A stretch of 64,000 bases of DNA from Archaeoglobaceae archaeon. GTDB lineage: Archaea; Halobacteriota; Archaeoglobi; Archaeoglobales; Archaeoglobaceae. Below, one piece after another: positions 49,445-58,152 of this stretch (positions are counted from its first letter, which is position 1; the number at the start of each line of letters is the position of its first letter). The notes under the pieces are model-generated. The model was not told the origin of the DNA and made no database searches. It worked only from the letters and a program-made list of their open reading frames with translations. The DNA is taken from contig JALSOQ010000009.1 of NCBI GenBank assembly GCA_026986375.1, positions 1-64,000 of the forward strand, given 5' to 3'. A program made the translations under genes and the position numbers.

Positions 49445-50563
49445 ATGAGCGAAAAGATAACGGTGAGCGTTATAAAGGCAGATGTCGGTAGCGTCGCCGG
49501 GCATACCACAGTTCCCGACGAAATAAAGGTGGTAGCTGAGAAGAAGCTGAGCGAGGCCAAGGAGAAGGGGATAATAATCGATTTTAGAGTGATGAACGCC
49601 GGAGACGACTTGGAATTGATAATGACGCACAGGAAAGGAGTGGACAGCGAGGAGATCCACGGACTCGCTTGGGAAACGTTCGAAGCTTGCGCCAAGAAGG
49701 CTAAAGAGTTGAAGCTTTACGCAGCTGGCCAGGATTTACTTGCTGAGGCTTTTTCCGGTAACATAAGGGGTCTCGGCCCCGGTGTGGCCGAGATGGAGTT
49801 TACAGAAAGACCTGCCGAACCCATAATAGTCTTCATGATGGACAAGACCGAGCCCGGGGCTTTTAATCTGCCGATATTCAGGATGTTCGCGGATCCTTTC
49901 AACACCGCCGGGCTTGTCATAGATCCATCGATGCACAAAGGTTTCAGGTTTGAAGTCTGGGACATAATGGAGCACAGGAGGGTATTCATGTCCACTCCGG
50001 AGGAGATGTATGACCTCCTTGCCTTGATAGGGGCGAAGGGAAGGTACGTTATAAAGAGGGTGTATCCGAAGGAGGGAGGCAAGCTACCGGCTGATGAACC
50101 GGTCGCTGTAATAAGCACCGAAAAGCTCTACCAGATAGCGCACAAATACGTAGGAAAGGACGATCCGGTTGCGGTGGTGAGGGCTCAGTCCGGATTGCCT
50201 GCCGTGGGAGAGATTCTTGAGGCTTTCGCCTTCCCTCAGCTCGTTAGCGGATGGATGAGGGGAAGTCACAACGGTCCGATGATGCCAGTTCCGTTCAGAT
50301 ACAGCAAGTGCACGAGGTTCGACGGCCCTCCGAGGGTGGTAGCCGCTGGTTTCCAGCTTTGCAACGGAAAGCTCGTCGGGCCGGTGGATATGTTCGACGA
50401 TCCAGCCTTCGAATACACGAGGATGAAGGCTATGGAGATATGCGATTACATGAGGAGGCATGGACCGTTCGAGCCACACAGGTTACCTTTGGAGGAGATG
50501 GAATACACGACGTTGCCGGATGTTCTGAACAAGCTAAAGGACAGGTTCGAGAAGGTAGATTGA
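49445..50563 (+). CDS. fbp: Bifunctional FBP aldolase/phosphatase
   Basis: 372 residues. Archaeal class V fructose-1,6-bisphosphatase: N-terminus KITVSVIKADVGSVAGHTTV, metal-binding AGDDLELIMTH, HGLAWETFEACAKKAKEL and the later KLVGPVDMFDDPAFEYTR. One active site first condenses triose phosphates to FBP and then removes a phosphate, committing carbon to gluconeogenesis. It matches the presence of tpiA elsewhere in the window. Followed by a strong T-rich terminator. Confidence 0.96.
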   Translation: MSEKITVSVIKADVGSVAGHTTVPDEIKVVAEKKLSEAKEKGIIIDFRVMNAGDDLELIMTHRKGVDSEEIHGLAWETFEACAKKAKELKLYAAGQDLLAEAFSGNIRGLGPGVAEMEFTERPAEPIIVFMMDKTEPGAFNLPIFRMFADPFNTAGLVIDPSMHKGFRFEVWDIMEHRRVFMSTPEEMYDLLALIGAKGRYVIKRVYPKEGGKLPADEPVAVISTEKLYQIAHKYVGKDDPVAVVRAQSGLPAVGEILEAFAFPQLVSGWMRGSHNGPMMPVPFRYSKCTRFDGPPRVVAAGFQLCNGKLVGPVDMFDDPAFEYTRMKAMEICDYMRRHGPFEPHRLPLEEMEYTTLPDVLNKLKDRFEKVD

Positions 50564-50572
50564 ATTTAATTA

Positions 50573-50611
50573 TTTTTTACTTTTTTTATCTAACTTTTTT
50601 TATCTATCTCC
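50573..50611 (+). terminator. T-rich terminator after fbp
   Basis: Three T-runs in succession (6-7 T each) follow the fbp stop by about 10 nt, without a stem, as usual for archaeal termination. Confidence 0.6.
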
Positions 50612-50668
50612 ATTCTAAGACTCCACAGTTGCGAAAGTGTAGTAAATCCCGGCGGTGTTTCGGCTAAC

Positions 50669-52336
50669 ATGAAGGAAATCGTGATGAAGTTCGTAGTTCT
50701 CAACGCCGTAAAATACGGTAAGCCGAACGAGAAGGCGGTAATGGGAAAGATAATGGCCGAAATGCCCGAGCTAAGAAGTAAAGCTAAAGAAGTCCTCGAA
50801 ATCGTTAAAGAATGTGTAGAGGAGTTCGAATCTCTGAGCGAGGAGGAGAGAAGAAAGCTAATCGAAAAATATTCCGCCAAATCGAAGCCGAAGGAGGAGA
50901 AGAAAAAGGGACTGCCACCGCTCGAAGGTGCGGAGAAGGGAAAAGTCGTCATGCGTTTCGCCCCGAACCCCAACGGCCCTCCCACGCTCGGCTCGGCGAG
51001 AGGTATCGTGGTTAACGACGAATACTGCAAGATATACGAAGGCAAGTTCATCCTCAGATTCGACGACACGGATCCCCGCACGAAGAGACCGATGATAGAA
51101 GCTTACGACTGGTATTTGGAGGATTGCGAGTGGTTGGGTGCGAGGCCGGACGAGGTGATATACGCTTCGAAGAGAATTCCGATTTACTACGAATACTGCG
51201 AAAAACTTCTTGAGATGGAGAAGGCTTATCCGTGCTTCTGTTCCAAAGAGGAGTTCAAGAAGTTCAGGGATGCCGGAGTCGAATGTCCTCACAGGAACAC
51301 TTCTGCTGAAGAAGCTCTTGAAATATGGGAGAAGATGCTCAACGGAGAATTCGGGGAGGGAGAGGTAGTCATAAGGATAAAGACGGACATGAAGCATAGG
51401 GATCCGGCCATAAGGGATTGGGTTGCGTTTAGAATAATCTATGAGGATCATCCCCTCGTCGGAGACGAGTTCTGCGTCTGGCCGACTTTAGATTTTGAAT
51501 CCGCTATAGAGGATCACCTATTGGGAATTACGCACATAATAAGGGGAAAGGATCTGAGAGACTCGGAGCTAAGGCAGAGGTTCATCTACTCCTACTTCGG
51601 CTGGGAGTATCCGCTCACGAAACACTGGGGAAAGGTGAGCATCCACGAGTTCGGAAAGCTATCGACGAGCGAACTCAAAAAGGAGATAGAGGCGGGAAAA
51701 TACGATGGCTGGGACGATCCACGCTTACCAACGATCCGAGCTCTCAGAAGGAGGGGATTCAGGCCGGAGGCGATAAGGAAATTCATACTATCGCTTGGGG
51801 TCGGAGAGAACGACGTATCCGTTAGCGTGAAGAATTTATACGCAGAAAACAGGAAGCTGATCGATCCGATCGCGAACAGATACTTCTTCGTCTGGGATCC
51901 GGTGGAGATCAGGATAGAGGGGCTGGAAGAGGAGGTGGAGGTAAGAGTTCCCCTAAACCCCACGAAAGGCGGATACAGAAAGCTTATCGGATCGAATAGG
52001 GTTTACATCTGCGGAGATGACTTCGAAAGGCTGAAGGAGGGGGATTTGATCAGGCTCAAGGACTTCTGCAACGTCAGGTTGGTGGACAAAGAAAAAGGAA
52101 CGTTCGAATTCGAGGGATTCGAGCTTAAGGGGGTTAAGAAGGGGAGGAACATAATCCACTGGCTTCCGAAGGATGGAGTGGTCGAATGCGTAGTTTTTGG
52201 GGAAGAGAGGTGGAAAGGATTTGCGGAGAGAAACGCGTTAAAAGATATCGGCAACGTGGTTCAGTTCGAGAGGTTCGCCTTCTGCAGACTTGAGTCGTTC
52301 GATGAGATTCTCAGAGCTATATACACCCATCCCTAA
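50669..52336 (+). CDS. gltX: Glutamyl-tRNA synthetase
   Basis: 555 residues, archaeal/eukaryotic GlxRS type. The helical N-terminal extension precedes the Rossmann fold. The HIGH-like motif lies in RFAPNPNGPPTLGSARGI, with HIGH changed to TLGS as in other archaeal GluRS. SKLS-type motif: FGKLSTSELKK. The C-terminal beta-barrel anticodon domain is of the GlnRS type. It charges tRNA-Glu, which also feeds tetrapyrrole synthesis (hemL and hemC are in this window). The end overlaps the convergent PAPS-reductase-like gene by 20 bp. Confidence 0.94.
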   Translation: MKEIVMKFVVLNAVKYGKPNEKAVMGKIMAEMPELRSKAKEVLEIVKECVEEFESLSEEERRKLIEKYSAKSKPKEEKKKGLPPLEGAEKGKVVMRFAPNPNGPPTLGSARGIVVNDEYCKIYEGKFILRFDDTDPRTKRPMIEAYDWYLEDCEWLGARPDEVIYASKRIPIYYEYCEKLLEMEKAYPCFCSKEEFKKFRDAGVECPHRNTSAEEALEIWEKMLNGEFGEGEVVIRIKTDMKHRDPAIRDWVAFRIIYEDHPLVGDEFCVWPTLDFESAIEDHLLGITHIIRGKDLRDSELRQRFIYSYFGWEYPLTKHWGKVSIHEFGKLSTSELKKEIEAGKYDGWDDPRLPTIRALRRRGFRPEAIRKFILSLGVGENDVSVSVKNLYAENRKLIDPIANRYFFVWDPVEIRIEGLEEEVEVRVPLNPTKGGYRKLIGSNRVYICGDDFERLKEGDLIRLKDFCNVRLVDKEKGTFEFEGFELKGVKKGRNIIHWLPKDGVVECVVFGEERWKGFAERNALKDIGNVVQFERFAFCRLESFDEILRAIYTHP

Positions 52337-53522
52337 TCCTTTTGAGTAAAATTCTCTCCCAATCGCTCAAAGAGGGGCAGATCGTGCATCCCAAGCGGTA
52401 AAATCCTTCGTAGTAGAGGGGATGGAGCTTCAGACGGTTCATCAGGACGTAAAGCTGAACCATGCAACCGCTCCAATACTTTATCGGAAATATCTCCTTC
52501 GCCACCCTATACTCCACTTCGCCTCTCTCCCTCCTAACCCTGCTCTCAGCCTCTCGGTCTCCAACTATCAGCGTTCGAGTTGCAATCCTCTGCAATCCTT
52601 CCATCTTGAGCTTCGTGCACCACCTATCGCTGTGAGTGGGCAATCCGAATTTTTCGACGTCGAAGTGCACGTCGGATTTAACGAGTTCGACTCCCAGCCT
52701 TTCGCAGACGTATTCTACGTATTCTTCCGTGCAGGGCATCTCGTGGCTAACCTTGACGTATAAAGCTTTAACTTCGTCGATAGCCTTCTTAGCGAGGATG
52801 AGCGTTGCCGTGCTGTCCTTTCCCCCGCTGAAAGGGACTCCGGCCGTTCCTTCCACGTTCCTCCTTATGAACTCCACCGCAACCTCTTCGAGTTTTTCGA
52901 GCCACGCCCTATTTTTCTCGACCATCCTCTCCAAGTTCAACCTCTTCGGCCTAACGTCCTCTCGACGAAGGATAACTTTCAAAGGCTCTCCGATCTTCTT
53001 GCTTATCACCGCCTTGAGGTCGGGGACGTATATCCACTCCTCGTTGAAGAGCTTCCTGACTACGAGATTTCCTTCCTCGATCTCTATTCCAAAGACTTCT
53101 TTCGTGTTCCGAACGAATCCCTCTCCTATAACAAAGTAAGCATCGTAGTCTGGATGGACTTCCACTCCTAATCTGTTCCTGTTCGTGAACGCGAAAACGC
53201 CGTCGAATTCGAATCCCAGCCTGAGCTTGGCTTTCGCCATCTCGAAAGCTTCGCGGATCTCCTCCATCCTCGTGTTCCTTACGGCCTTCTTGCTTAAGAT
53301 CACGACCTGGTATATCGGAGTAACCTTCCTTATCTCCTCCTCCATCTCCAAAGCCAGTTCGATCTCGCTCCTTCCGAAGAAGAATATTGGAATCTTCTTT
53401 TCGAAAATCGAAAAGTCGAAATTCCCCAAACTCCTCCTTCCCCCGAGACTGACGACTTCGCAGTTTAAAGCATGCTTCAAAGCCTTTGCATCCTTTTTCG
53501 CTCTCGCAACTGCTACGATCAT
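52317..53522 (-). CDS. PAPS-reductase-family PP-loop protein
   Basis: 401 residues. The N-terminal about 150 residues are of unclear fold, followed by a PUA-like stretch (YVPDLKAVISKKIGEPLKVI) and a PP-loop ATP-pyrophosphatase domain with PFSGGKDSTATLIL (about 237-250). C-terminal cysteines lie in WSGCMVQL and GCTICPSLSDWE. Such archaeal proteins are labelled PAPS reductases, but may instead carry out sulfur transfer or RNA modification. Last gene of a six-gene operon with cobA, overlapping pspC by four bases. Confidence 0.85.
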   Translation of the reverse strand: MIVAVARAKKDAKALKHALNCEVVSLGGRRSLGNFDFSIFEKKIPIFFFGRSEIELALEMEEEIRKVTPIYQVVILSKKAVRNTRMEEIREAFEMAKAKLRLGFEFDGVFAFTNRNRLGVEVHPDYDAYFVIGEGFVRNTKEVFGIEIEEGNLVVRKLFNEEWIYVPDLKAVISKKIGEPLKVILRREDVRPKRLNLERMVEKNRAWLEKLEEVAVEFIRRNVEGTAGVPFSGGKDSTATLILAKKAIDEVKALYVKVSHEMPCTEEYVEYVCERLGVELVKSDVHFDVEKFGLPTHSDRWCTKLKMEGLQRIATRTLIVGDREAESRVRRERGEVEYRVAKEIFPIKYWSGCMVQLYVLMNRLKLHPLYYEGFYRLGCTICPSLSDWERILLKRIRDGCI

Positions 53523-53845
53523 GATTTCAGAAGCTTAACGCCTACAGCTATTAGGAGTATCGCTAAAAGGCCGGAAGCTATTAAAGGTAGGAGTTCCTTT
53601 ATCAGAAGCGCGATTCCGACACCTATCAAAACGTATGCTATCAGATCCCTCGTATTCTCCATTTTCTCCCCTTCGTCCGGCATTATTACGGCTAAGAGTA
53701 TGTAGATGAGGGCTATTTTCGGTTCGAAGACGAATGCGACTACGAAGATTATCCTGACGATCGTCGGATCTACTCCCAGGTATTCTGCTATCCCGCTACA
53801 GACTCCGAAGAGAACTCTTTCCTTTCCTTTCTTAAGCCTCTTCAT
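53519..53845 (-). CDS. PspC-domain membrane protein
   Basis: 108 residues. N-terminal PspC domain (RLKKGKERVLFGVCSGIAEYLGVDPTIVR with the membrane segment IIFVVAFVF), then two more membrane helices (DLIAYVLIGVGIALLI and LIASGLLAILLIAVGV). PspC proteins sense or respond to envelope stress in bacteria. Overlaps the aldolase gene by 14 bp and the PAPS-reductase-like gene by four. Confidence 0.9.
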   Translation of the reverse strand: MKRLKKGKERVLFGVCSGIAEYLGVDPTIVRIIFVVAFVFEPKIALIYILLAVIMPDEGEKMENTRDLIAYVLIGVGIALLIKELLPLIASGLLAILLIAVGVKLLKS

Positions 53846-54386
53846 TTCCGAGCCTCTTGAATCTGTAAATGATTTCGCAAGAGTGCTCCAAATAGCAGGC
53901 TCTGTTGAAAGCTTCCCACATGTTCTCGCCGGCGGAATAAATTCCGTGTCCTCTGACTATCACCACACCCCTCTCAGCTATCTCGTCCGCAATCCTCTCC
54001 GCAAGCTCTCTGCTCTTAAACTCTCCTTCGACGACTTTGACTTTTCCCAAAAACATCCTTCCTTCCAAGTCCATCGGAACTATTTCGTTCATGAGGAGCG
54101 AAAGGACGACGTTGTAAACTCCGTGGCAGTGAAGAACAGCTTTGTAATCCGTCTTACTGTATATCTCACTGTGGACTATCAGGTCGCTCGAAGCCTCTTC
54201 GGATTCCTCACCGAGCTTGACGGTTATGAAGTCCTGAGGCGTGAGCTCGTCCAGTATCGCTCCGGTTCTCGTTATAACTACGTAATCGTCCATCCTGCAA
54301 CTCATGTTTCCGCTCGCCCCATCTATGAGTCTAAGCCGTCCGAGCTTCTTTCCGATCTTTATCATATCCGCTATGGCCGATAGCAT
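53832..54386 (-). CDS. Class II aldolase/adducin-family protein
   Basis: 184 residues. SGNMSCRM (phosphate and glycine loop), the metal histidines ahead of VLHCHGVYN, and VIVRGHGIYSAGENMWEAF match L-fuculose phosphate aldolase and MtnB-type enzymes. Substrate unknown; methylthioribulose phosphate or a sugar phosphate is possible. Start at ATG 54386, chosen because GGTGA lies 5 nt upstream, the same arrangement as at qmoC and the DUF1634-like gene; an ATG at 54392 and a GTG at 54395 overlap that site. Confidence 0.86.
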   Translation of the reverse strand: MLSAIADMIKIGKKLGRLRLIDGASGNMSCRMDDYVVITRTGAILDELTPQDFITVKLGEESEEASSDLIVHSEIYSKTDYKAVLHCHGVYNVVLSLLMNEIVPMDLEGRMFLGKVKVVEGEFKSRELAERIADEIAERGVVIVRGHGIYSAGENMWEAFNRACYLEHSCEIIYRFKRLGNEEA

Positions 54387-54395
54387 GTTCATCAC

Positions 54396-55139
54396 CTAAT
54401 CGAACCTCAAAAATTCCGCCAGCTTCTCCCTCAACCTCACGACCCCTCCGATTACGATTACCGCCGGAGGTCTTACCTTCTCTCTCTCAGCGACATCCGC
54501 TATTTCCCTCAGCGGAGCGACTATAACCCTCTGCTCCTTCGTGCAACCTCTCTCTATTATAGCTACTGGCGTTTCGGGATCTTTACCGTGCTTCAACAGT
54601 TTTTCGACGTTCTTACGCAAGTTCGATACGCCCATCAGAATTACTATCGTGGCGTTCAGCTTCGCCAAGGCATCCCAGTTAAGCCTTTCTCTCGCCTCTC
54701 TTCCAGTTATGAAGACCACCGCGGGATCGAACGCTCTGTGAGTAATCGGAATTCCAGCGTAAGCCGGAACGGCTATGGCGGAGGTTATCCCCGGAATTAC
54801 TTCGAAGGGAATACCGTGTTCCGCTAAAAACTCCGCCTCCTCACCACCCCTTCCAAAAACGAAGGGATCTCCTCCCTTAAGCCTGACCACCCTCTTACCC
54901 ATCTTTGCATATTCGACCAACAACCTGTTTATCTCCTTCTGTCCCTTCTTGTGCCTTCCAGCCCTCTTTCCGACGTCTATTAGCTTGGCCTTAGTCTTCT
55001 TTAAAAACTCCTTCAGATCCTCCCCGATTAGTTCGTCGTAAAGGATCACGTCCGCCTCTTTCAAAACCTTTTCTGCCCTCTTCGTAATCAGATCCAAACC
55101 GTCCGGTCCCGCTCCGACTATGTAAACCTTTCCCGTCAC
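54396..55139 (-). CDS. cobA: Uroporphyrinogen-III C-methyltransferase
   Basis: 247 residues. SUMT marks: VYIVGAGPDGLDLITKRAE (SAM-binding start), DELIGEDLKEFL, VRLKGGDPFVFGRGGEEAEF, VIPGITSAIAVPAYAGIPITH and ILMGVSNLRKNV. Methylates uroporphyrinogen III to precorrin-2, leading to siroheme, the cofactor of dissimilatory sulfite reductase, and to heme by the alternative archaeal route. Start GTG 55139. Its stop touches the aldolase gene directly. Confidence 0.96.
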   Translation of the reverse strand: MTGKVYIVGAGPDGLDLITKRAEKVLKEADVILYDELIGEDLKEFLKKTKAKLIDVGKRAGRHKKGQKEINRLLVEYAKMGKRVVRLKGGDPFVFGRGGEEAEFLAEHGIPFEVIPGITSAIAVPAYAGIPITHRAFDPAVVFITGREARERLNWDALAKLNATIVILMGVSNLRKNVEKLLKHGKDPETPVAIIERGCTKEQRVIVAPLREIADVAEREKVRPPAVIVIGGVVRLREKLAEFLRFD

Positions 55140-55157
55140 CGAATGCCAGTAGTCGCT

Positions 55158-55460
55158 TCACTTTAAAGAGTTTATCAAGATCTCCTCGAGAACTTTTCCG
55201 TCGATGACGACTTTGAACTCGTTCGTCTTGTAATACTTCATTACGACCATCCTCTCCTCATCGAATGCGATCCTTACGTCGAGTAGTTTCGCGTTTACGA
55301 GCTTTTTTATGTGGTTTATAAGAAGGGGTTTGGATATTCCAAGCATTTCTCTAAGTTCCCTGCTACTCCTTTCCTTAAAAAGGCACAAGGCGAGAATCTT
55401 CAGCCTGACCGGATTGGCAAGAACCTTTAATATTTCGGCGAGCTCCTCGGCCGTTGGCAT
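55158..55460 (-). CDS. ArsR-family transcription regulator
   Basis: 100 residues. Winged helix: ELAEILKVLANPVRLKILAL, then SSRELREMLGISKPLLINHIKKL (recognition helix), then a wing ending KYYKTNEFKVVIDGKVLEE. No obvious metal-binding cysteine pair (one cysteine only), so it is not a classic metal sensor. Second in the operon, 18 bp before cobA and three bases after the small membrane gene. Confidence 0.9.
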   Translation of the reverse strand: MPTAEELAEILKVLANPVRLKILALCLFKERSSRELREMLGISKPLLINHIKKLVNAKLLDVRIAFDEERMVVMKYYKTNEFKVVIDGKVLEEILINSLK

Positions 55461-55463
55461 GGT

Positions 55464-55676
55464 TCACTCTCTAAGTTCCCTTCTCAACTCCTTTATCTCC
55501 TCTCTAAGCATCCTTATCTCCCGCAACAACTCTCTCATGGTGTCCTCCCTTTCCGAAGAAGACCGTGTGATTTCGGGAATGAGATCTTTGACCAGTATCA
55601 TCAGACCCATTCCGATAAGGAGCATTACGAACAGCCATAGCAGAACGTCCATTCCGGGCGGTAAAGGGGGAATCAT
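55464..55676 (-). CDS. Small membrane protein with coiled coil
   Basis: 70 residues. One membrane helix (VLLWLFVMLLIGMGLMILV), then a charged helical tail (TMRELLREIRMLREEIKELR and following) that should form a coiled coil inside the cell. Heads the operon before the ArsR-type regulator, which suggests it senses or holds that regulator at the membrane; this is an inference. Not assigned to a family. Confidence 0.8.
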   Translation of the reverse strand: MIPPLPPGMDVLLWLFVMLLIGMGLMILVKDLIPEITRSSSEREDTMRELLREIRMLREEIKELRRELRE

Positions 55677-55762
55677 TCCGCGACACCTCTATAAATAAGT
55701 TTATCTGGGTAAAAAATTGTTTACCAGATATTTAAAGTTTTCGGCTTTGGGACCGGGATGGT

Positions 55763-56872
55763 TTAGGCGATAAGAATGATGAGCGTTACCGCCGTTGCCG
55801 CTAAGAAGTAGGGAATAGAATACCTGTGAAAATCCTTCAGGCTTATTTTCGACATCCTGACCGCTATTAGGTTTGCGAGTGATCCGATTACGAATCCAGT
55901 TCCGCCGAGATTCACGCCAATCGCAAGGGGTAGCCAAGGACATCTCGACGACAGTAGAACGGTAGCCGGAACGTTGCTTATCGCTTGGCTGAGCAGTGCG
56001 GAAAGAAGCACGATCTCAAAATTCGAGCCCGCCACACCTATGTGGGGTGAGATCAGTCTTGATATTTCTCCGAAATCGACGAATATCAGCGCGAACACGG
56101 CTACTATTGCGAGGTCTATGGATAGTATCGTCTCCCTTGAGAGCGTTGAATACGTAACGAAGGTAATAAGAAACGCCAAAAATGGAAGGTTTATTTCAAC
56201 GAGGAGCACGTTTAGAACGAACAGCGTGATGGACAGCATAACCAAACGTTTATTCACGCTAACGCTCGGGAACTCCGAGACATTTATACATCCCCTCGCA
56301 CACTTCCACGCGAACGCTAAATTTAACGTCGTCCACGCCAGAACGAACGGAAACATGGAAACAACGAACTCCAAAGCCGGGACGTCGTATTTTCTCCAGA
56401 TGATTATGTTCTGCGGATTCCCGAACGGCGTGAGGGAGGAACCTACGTTCGCCGCGATCGCCACGAGACTTACCGCCTTCGAAAGTTCTATATCCGCAAC
56501 GCTGGAAATCGTTAGGATTAGGGGGATAAATACGAAAATAGCGTTGTCGTTCATTATAACGGTTGATGACAGAGTTACCACTGCGATTAGAATGACTAAG
56601 AGCCTGAACTCGGAACCTCTCGAAAACTCGACTACCTTCCCTGCAACCTTGCTGAAGAATCCCGAGATCTCCAGACCTCTCGAAACGATCAGAAAGGATA
56701 ATATCGTGGCGATGCTTTCGTAGTCTATGAGTTTCGGTGTTCTCCTTATCAGTGAAGAATCGAAAAATAGCAGGGCGACGTAAACTAGTATAAGAATTGA
56801 CAAAAGCCGTTCCCTTTTCAAAAACGATGCAATCCTATAAAATACGTCTTCTAACTTCCGAAGTAATTCCAT
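55763..56872 (-). CDS. ArsB/NhaD-type ion transporter
   Basis: 369 residues, about ten to eleven membrane helices. NDNAIFVFIPLILT, NVGSSLTPFGNPQNIIIW and LGGTGFVIGSLANLIAVR are the discontinuous-helix motifs of the ion transporter (CitM/ArsB/NhaD) superfamily. Substrate undecided: arsenite, a carboxylate or a cation. The start overlaps the upstream unknown gene by 38 bp, so the two are coupled in the hemL-hemC operon. Confidence 0.9.
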   Translation of the reverse strand: MELLRKLEDVFYRIASFLKRERLLSILILVYVALLFFDSSLIRRTPKLIDYESIATILSFLIVSRGLEISGFFSKVAGKVVEFSRGSEFRLLVILIAVVTLSSTVIMNDNAIFVFIPLILTISSVADIELSKAVSLVAIAANVGSSLTPFGNPQNIIIWRKYDVPALEFVVSMFPFVLAWTTLNLAFAWKCARGCINVSEFPSVSVNKRLVMLSITLFVLNVLLVEINLPFLAFLITFVTYSTLSRETILSIDLAIVAVFALIFVDFGEISRLISPHIGVAGSNFEIVLLSALLSQAISNVPATVLLSSRCPWLPLAIGVNLGGTGFVIGSLANLIAVRMSKISLKDFHRYSIPYFLAATAVTLIILIA

Positions 56873-57269
56873 AATCCGGAACGATCTCCTTACCGTCGTA
56901 AGTCACCTTTACATGCATTACTATGAGTTTCCTCCACGATACCGGAACTACCCAAACCCTCTCCGCCTCCCTATACTCTACGCCTTCGAGAACCTTCGCC
57001 TCTTTGAGTGCATTCTCCACAGCCCTCTTAGCTTCCTCAATATCGACGTCGTAACCCTTTACGTGTCTTCCCTTCGGAGAGGGGCCTTTAAGCGACGGAT
57101 CGTAGTGAACCTTGTCCACAGCGAAGTCGAGGTACATCACGGGTATTTCCACCCGAACATCTTTCGGCTCTCTTTTCACTATGGGTTCTCCAACCTTCAG
57201 AAATTTTAACACATTTTTAACGGTTTCCACCGCTCTTTTCGGAAATTCAAATAATATTTCATCGTGCAT
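56835..57269 (-). CDS. Unknown 144-residue archaeal protein
   Basis: Not recognised. Begins [20 protein letters not shown], has a central Pro/Lys-rich stretch (HYDPSLKGPSPKGRHVKGYD) and a beta-rich C-terminus (ERVWVVPVSWRKLIVMHVKV) ending RRRIL. Soluble and highly charged, no cysteines. Lies between hemC (11-bp overlap) and the ion transporter (38-bp overlap), so it belongs to the operon. Codon use is normal. Confidence 0.78.
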   Translation of the reverse strand: MHDEILFEFPKRAVETVKNVLKFLKVGEPIVKREPKDVRVEIPVMYLDFAVDKVHYDPSLKGPSPKGRHVKGYDVDIEEAKRAVENALKEAKVLEGVEYREAERVWVVPVSWRKLIVMHVKVTYDGKEIVPDYGITSEVRRRIL

Positions 57270-58152
57270 TCGGATCCCAACCTTTTCTTATATTTTTCGC
57301 GATCTCCCTTGCCTCCTCGACCGCGCTCGAAGGATTGAGTGTCTCCTTTACACTCGCAACTTCGCGTCCGTCTGGAGTCAGTATCTGGCATATCAACCGA
57401 ACTTTTCCTCTGTATTCTGCATATATCCCCGCGGGAACCGCACATCCTATTCCGAGCTCCCTGAGAACCGCTCTTTCGACTTCAGCTTCTAAAGCCGTCT
57501 TTTCGTCGTTCATGAATTCCACGAGATTTTCCTCACCATCTCTCGTTTCAACGGCTATTATCCCCTGATTCGCCGGAGGGACGAAAGTTTCCGGATCCAA
57601 CCTTTGGTATTCCACCTCTTTGTCCAACCCGAGCCTTATCAATCCAGCCTCCGCTAAAACGATGGCATCGTATAGCCCCTCTCTGAGCTTCCTCAGTCGA
57701 GTATCAACGTTACCCCTCAAATTCTCGAACCTAAGATCCGGCCTGATCCTCTTAAGCTGGGCTCTCCTCCTCAAGCTCGATGTTCCTACGACGGCGTTGG
57801 GCTTGATTTCCTCAAGCTTCGAGCCATCTCTCGAAATAAAAACGTCGCAGGGACTATCTCTTTCAAGCACTGCCGCTATCGAAGTTCCTTCCATCCGAGC
57901 GCTCGGAACGTCCTTGTAGCTGTGAACGGCCACGTCTATCTCTCCCTTCACGAGTGCCTGTTCGAGGGTTCTGACGAACGCTCCCATCCCCTTGAACTCG
58001 TAGAGGGGTCTGTCCTTCATTATGTCTCCCGTGCTCTTGATTATCCTCACTTCTACTTCGTATCCCGCCTCCCTGAGCTTCTTTACCACCTTCTCCGTCT
58101 GAGCCAAAGCTAACTTGCTTCCTCTCGTTCCGACTACAACCTTCTCAGACAT
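57259..58152 (-). CDS. hemC: Hydroxymethylbilane synthase
   Basis: 297 residues. [21 protein letters not shown] start, HSYKDVP, the substrate-binding [19 protein letters not shown] and [13 protein letters not shown], and the dipyrromethane cysteine in [13 protein letters not shown] (about 236). Polymerises porphobilinogen to hydroxymethylbilane. Overlaps hemL by 19 bp and the unknown gene by 11. Confidence 0.96.
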   Translation of the reverse strand: MSEKVVVGTRGSKLALAQTEKVVKKLREAGYEVEVRIIKSTGDIMKDRPLYEFKGMGAFVRTLEQALVKGEIDVAVHSYKDVPSARMEGTSIAAVLERDSPCDVFISRDGSKLEEIKPNAVVGTSSLRRRAQLKRIRPDLRFENLRGNVDTRLRKLREGLYDAIVLAEAGLIRLGLDKEVEYQRLDPETFVPPANQGIIAVETRDGEENLVEFMNDEKTALEAEVERAVLRELGIGCAVPAGIYAEYRGKVRLICQILTPDGREVASVKETLNPSSAVEEAREIAKNIRKGWDPNAR

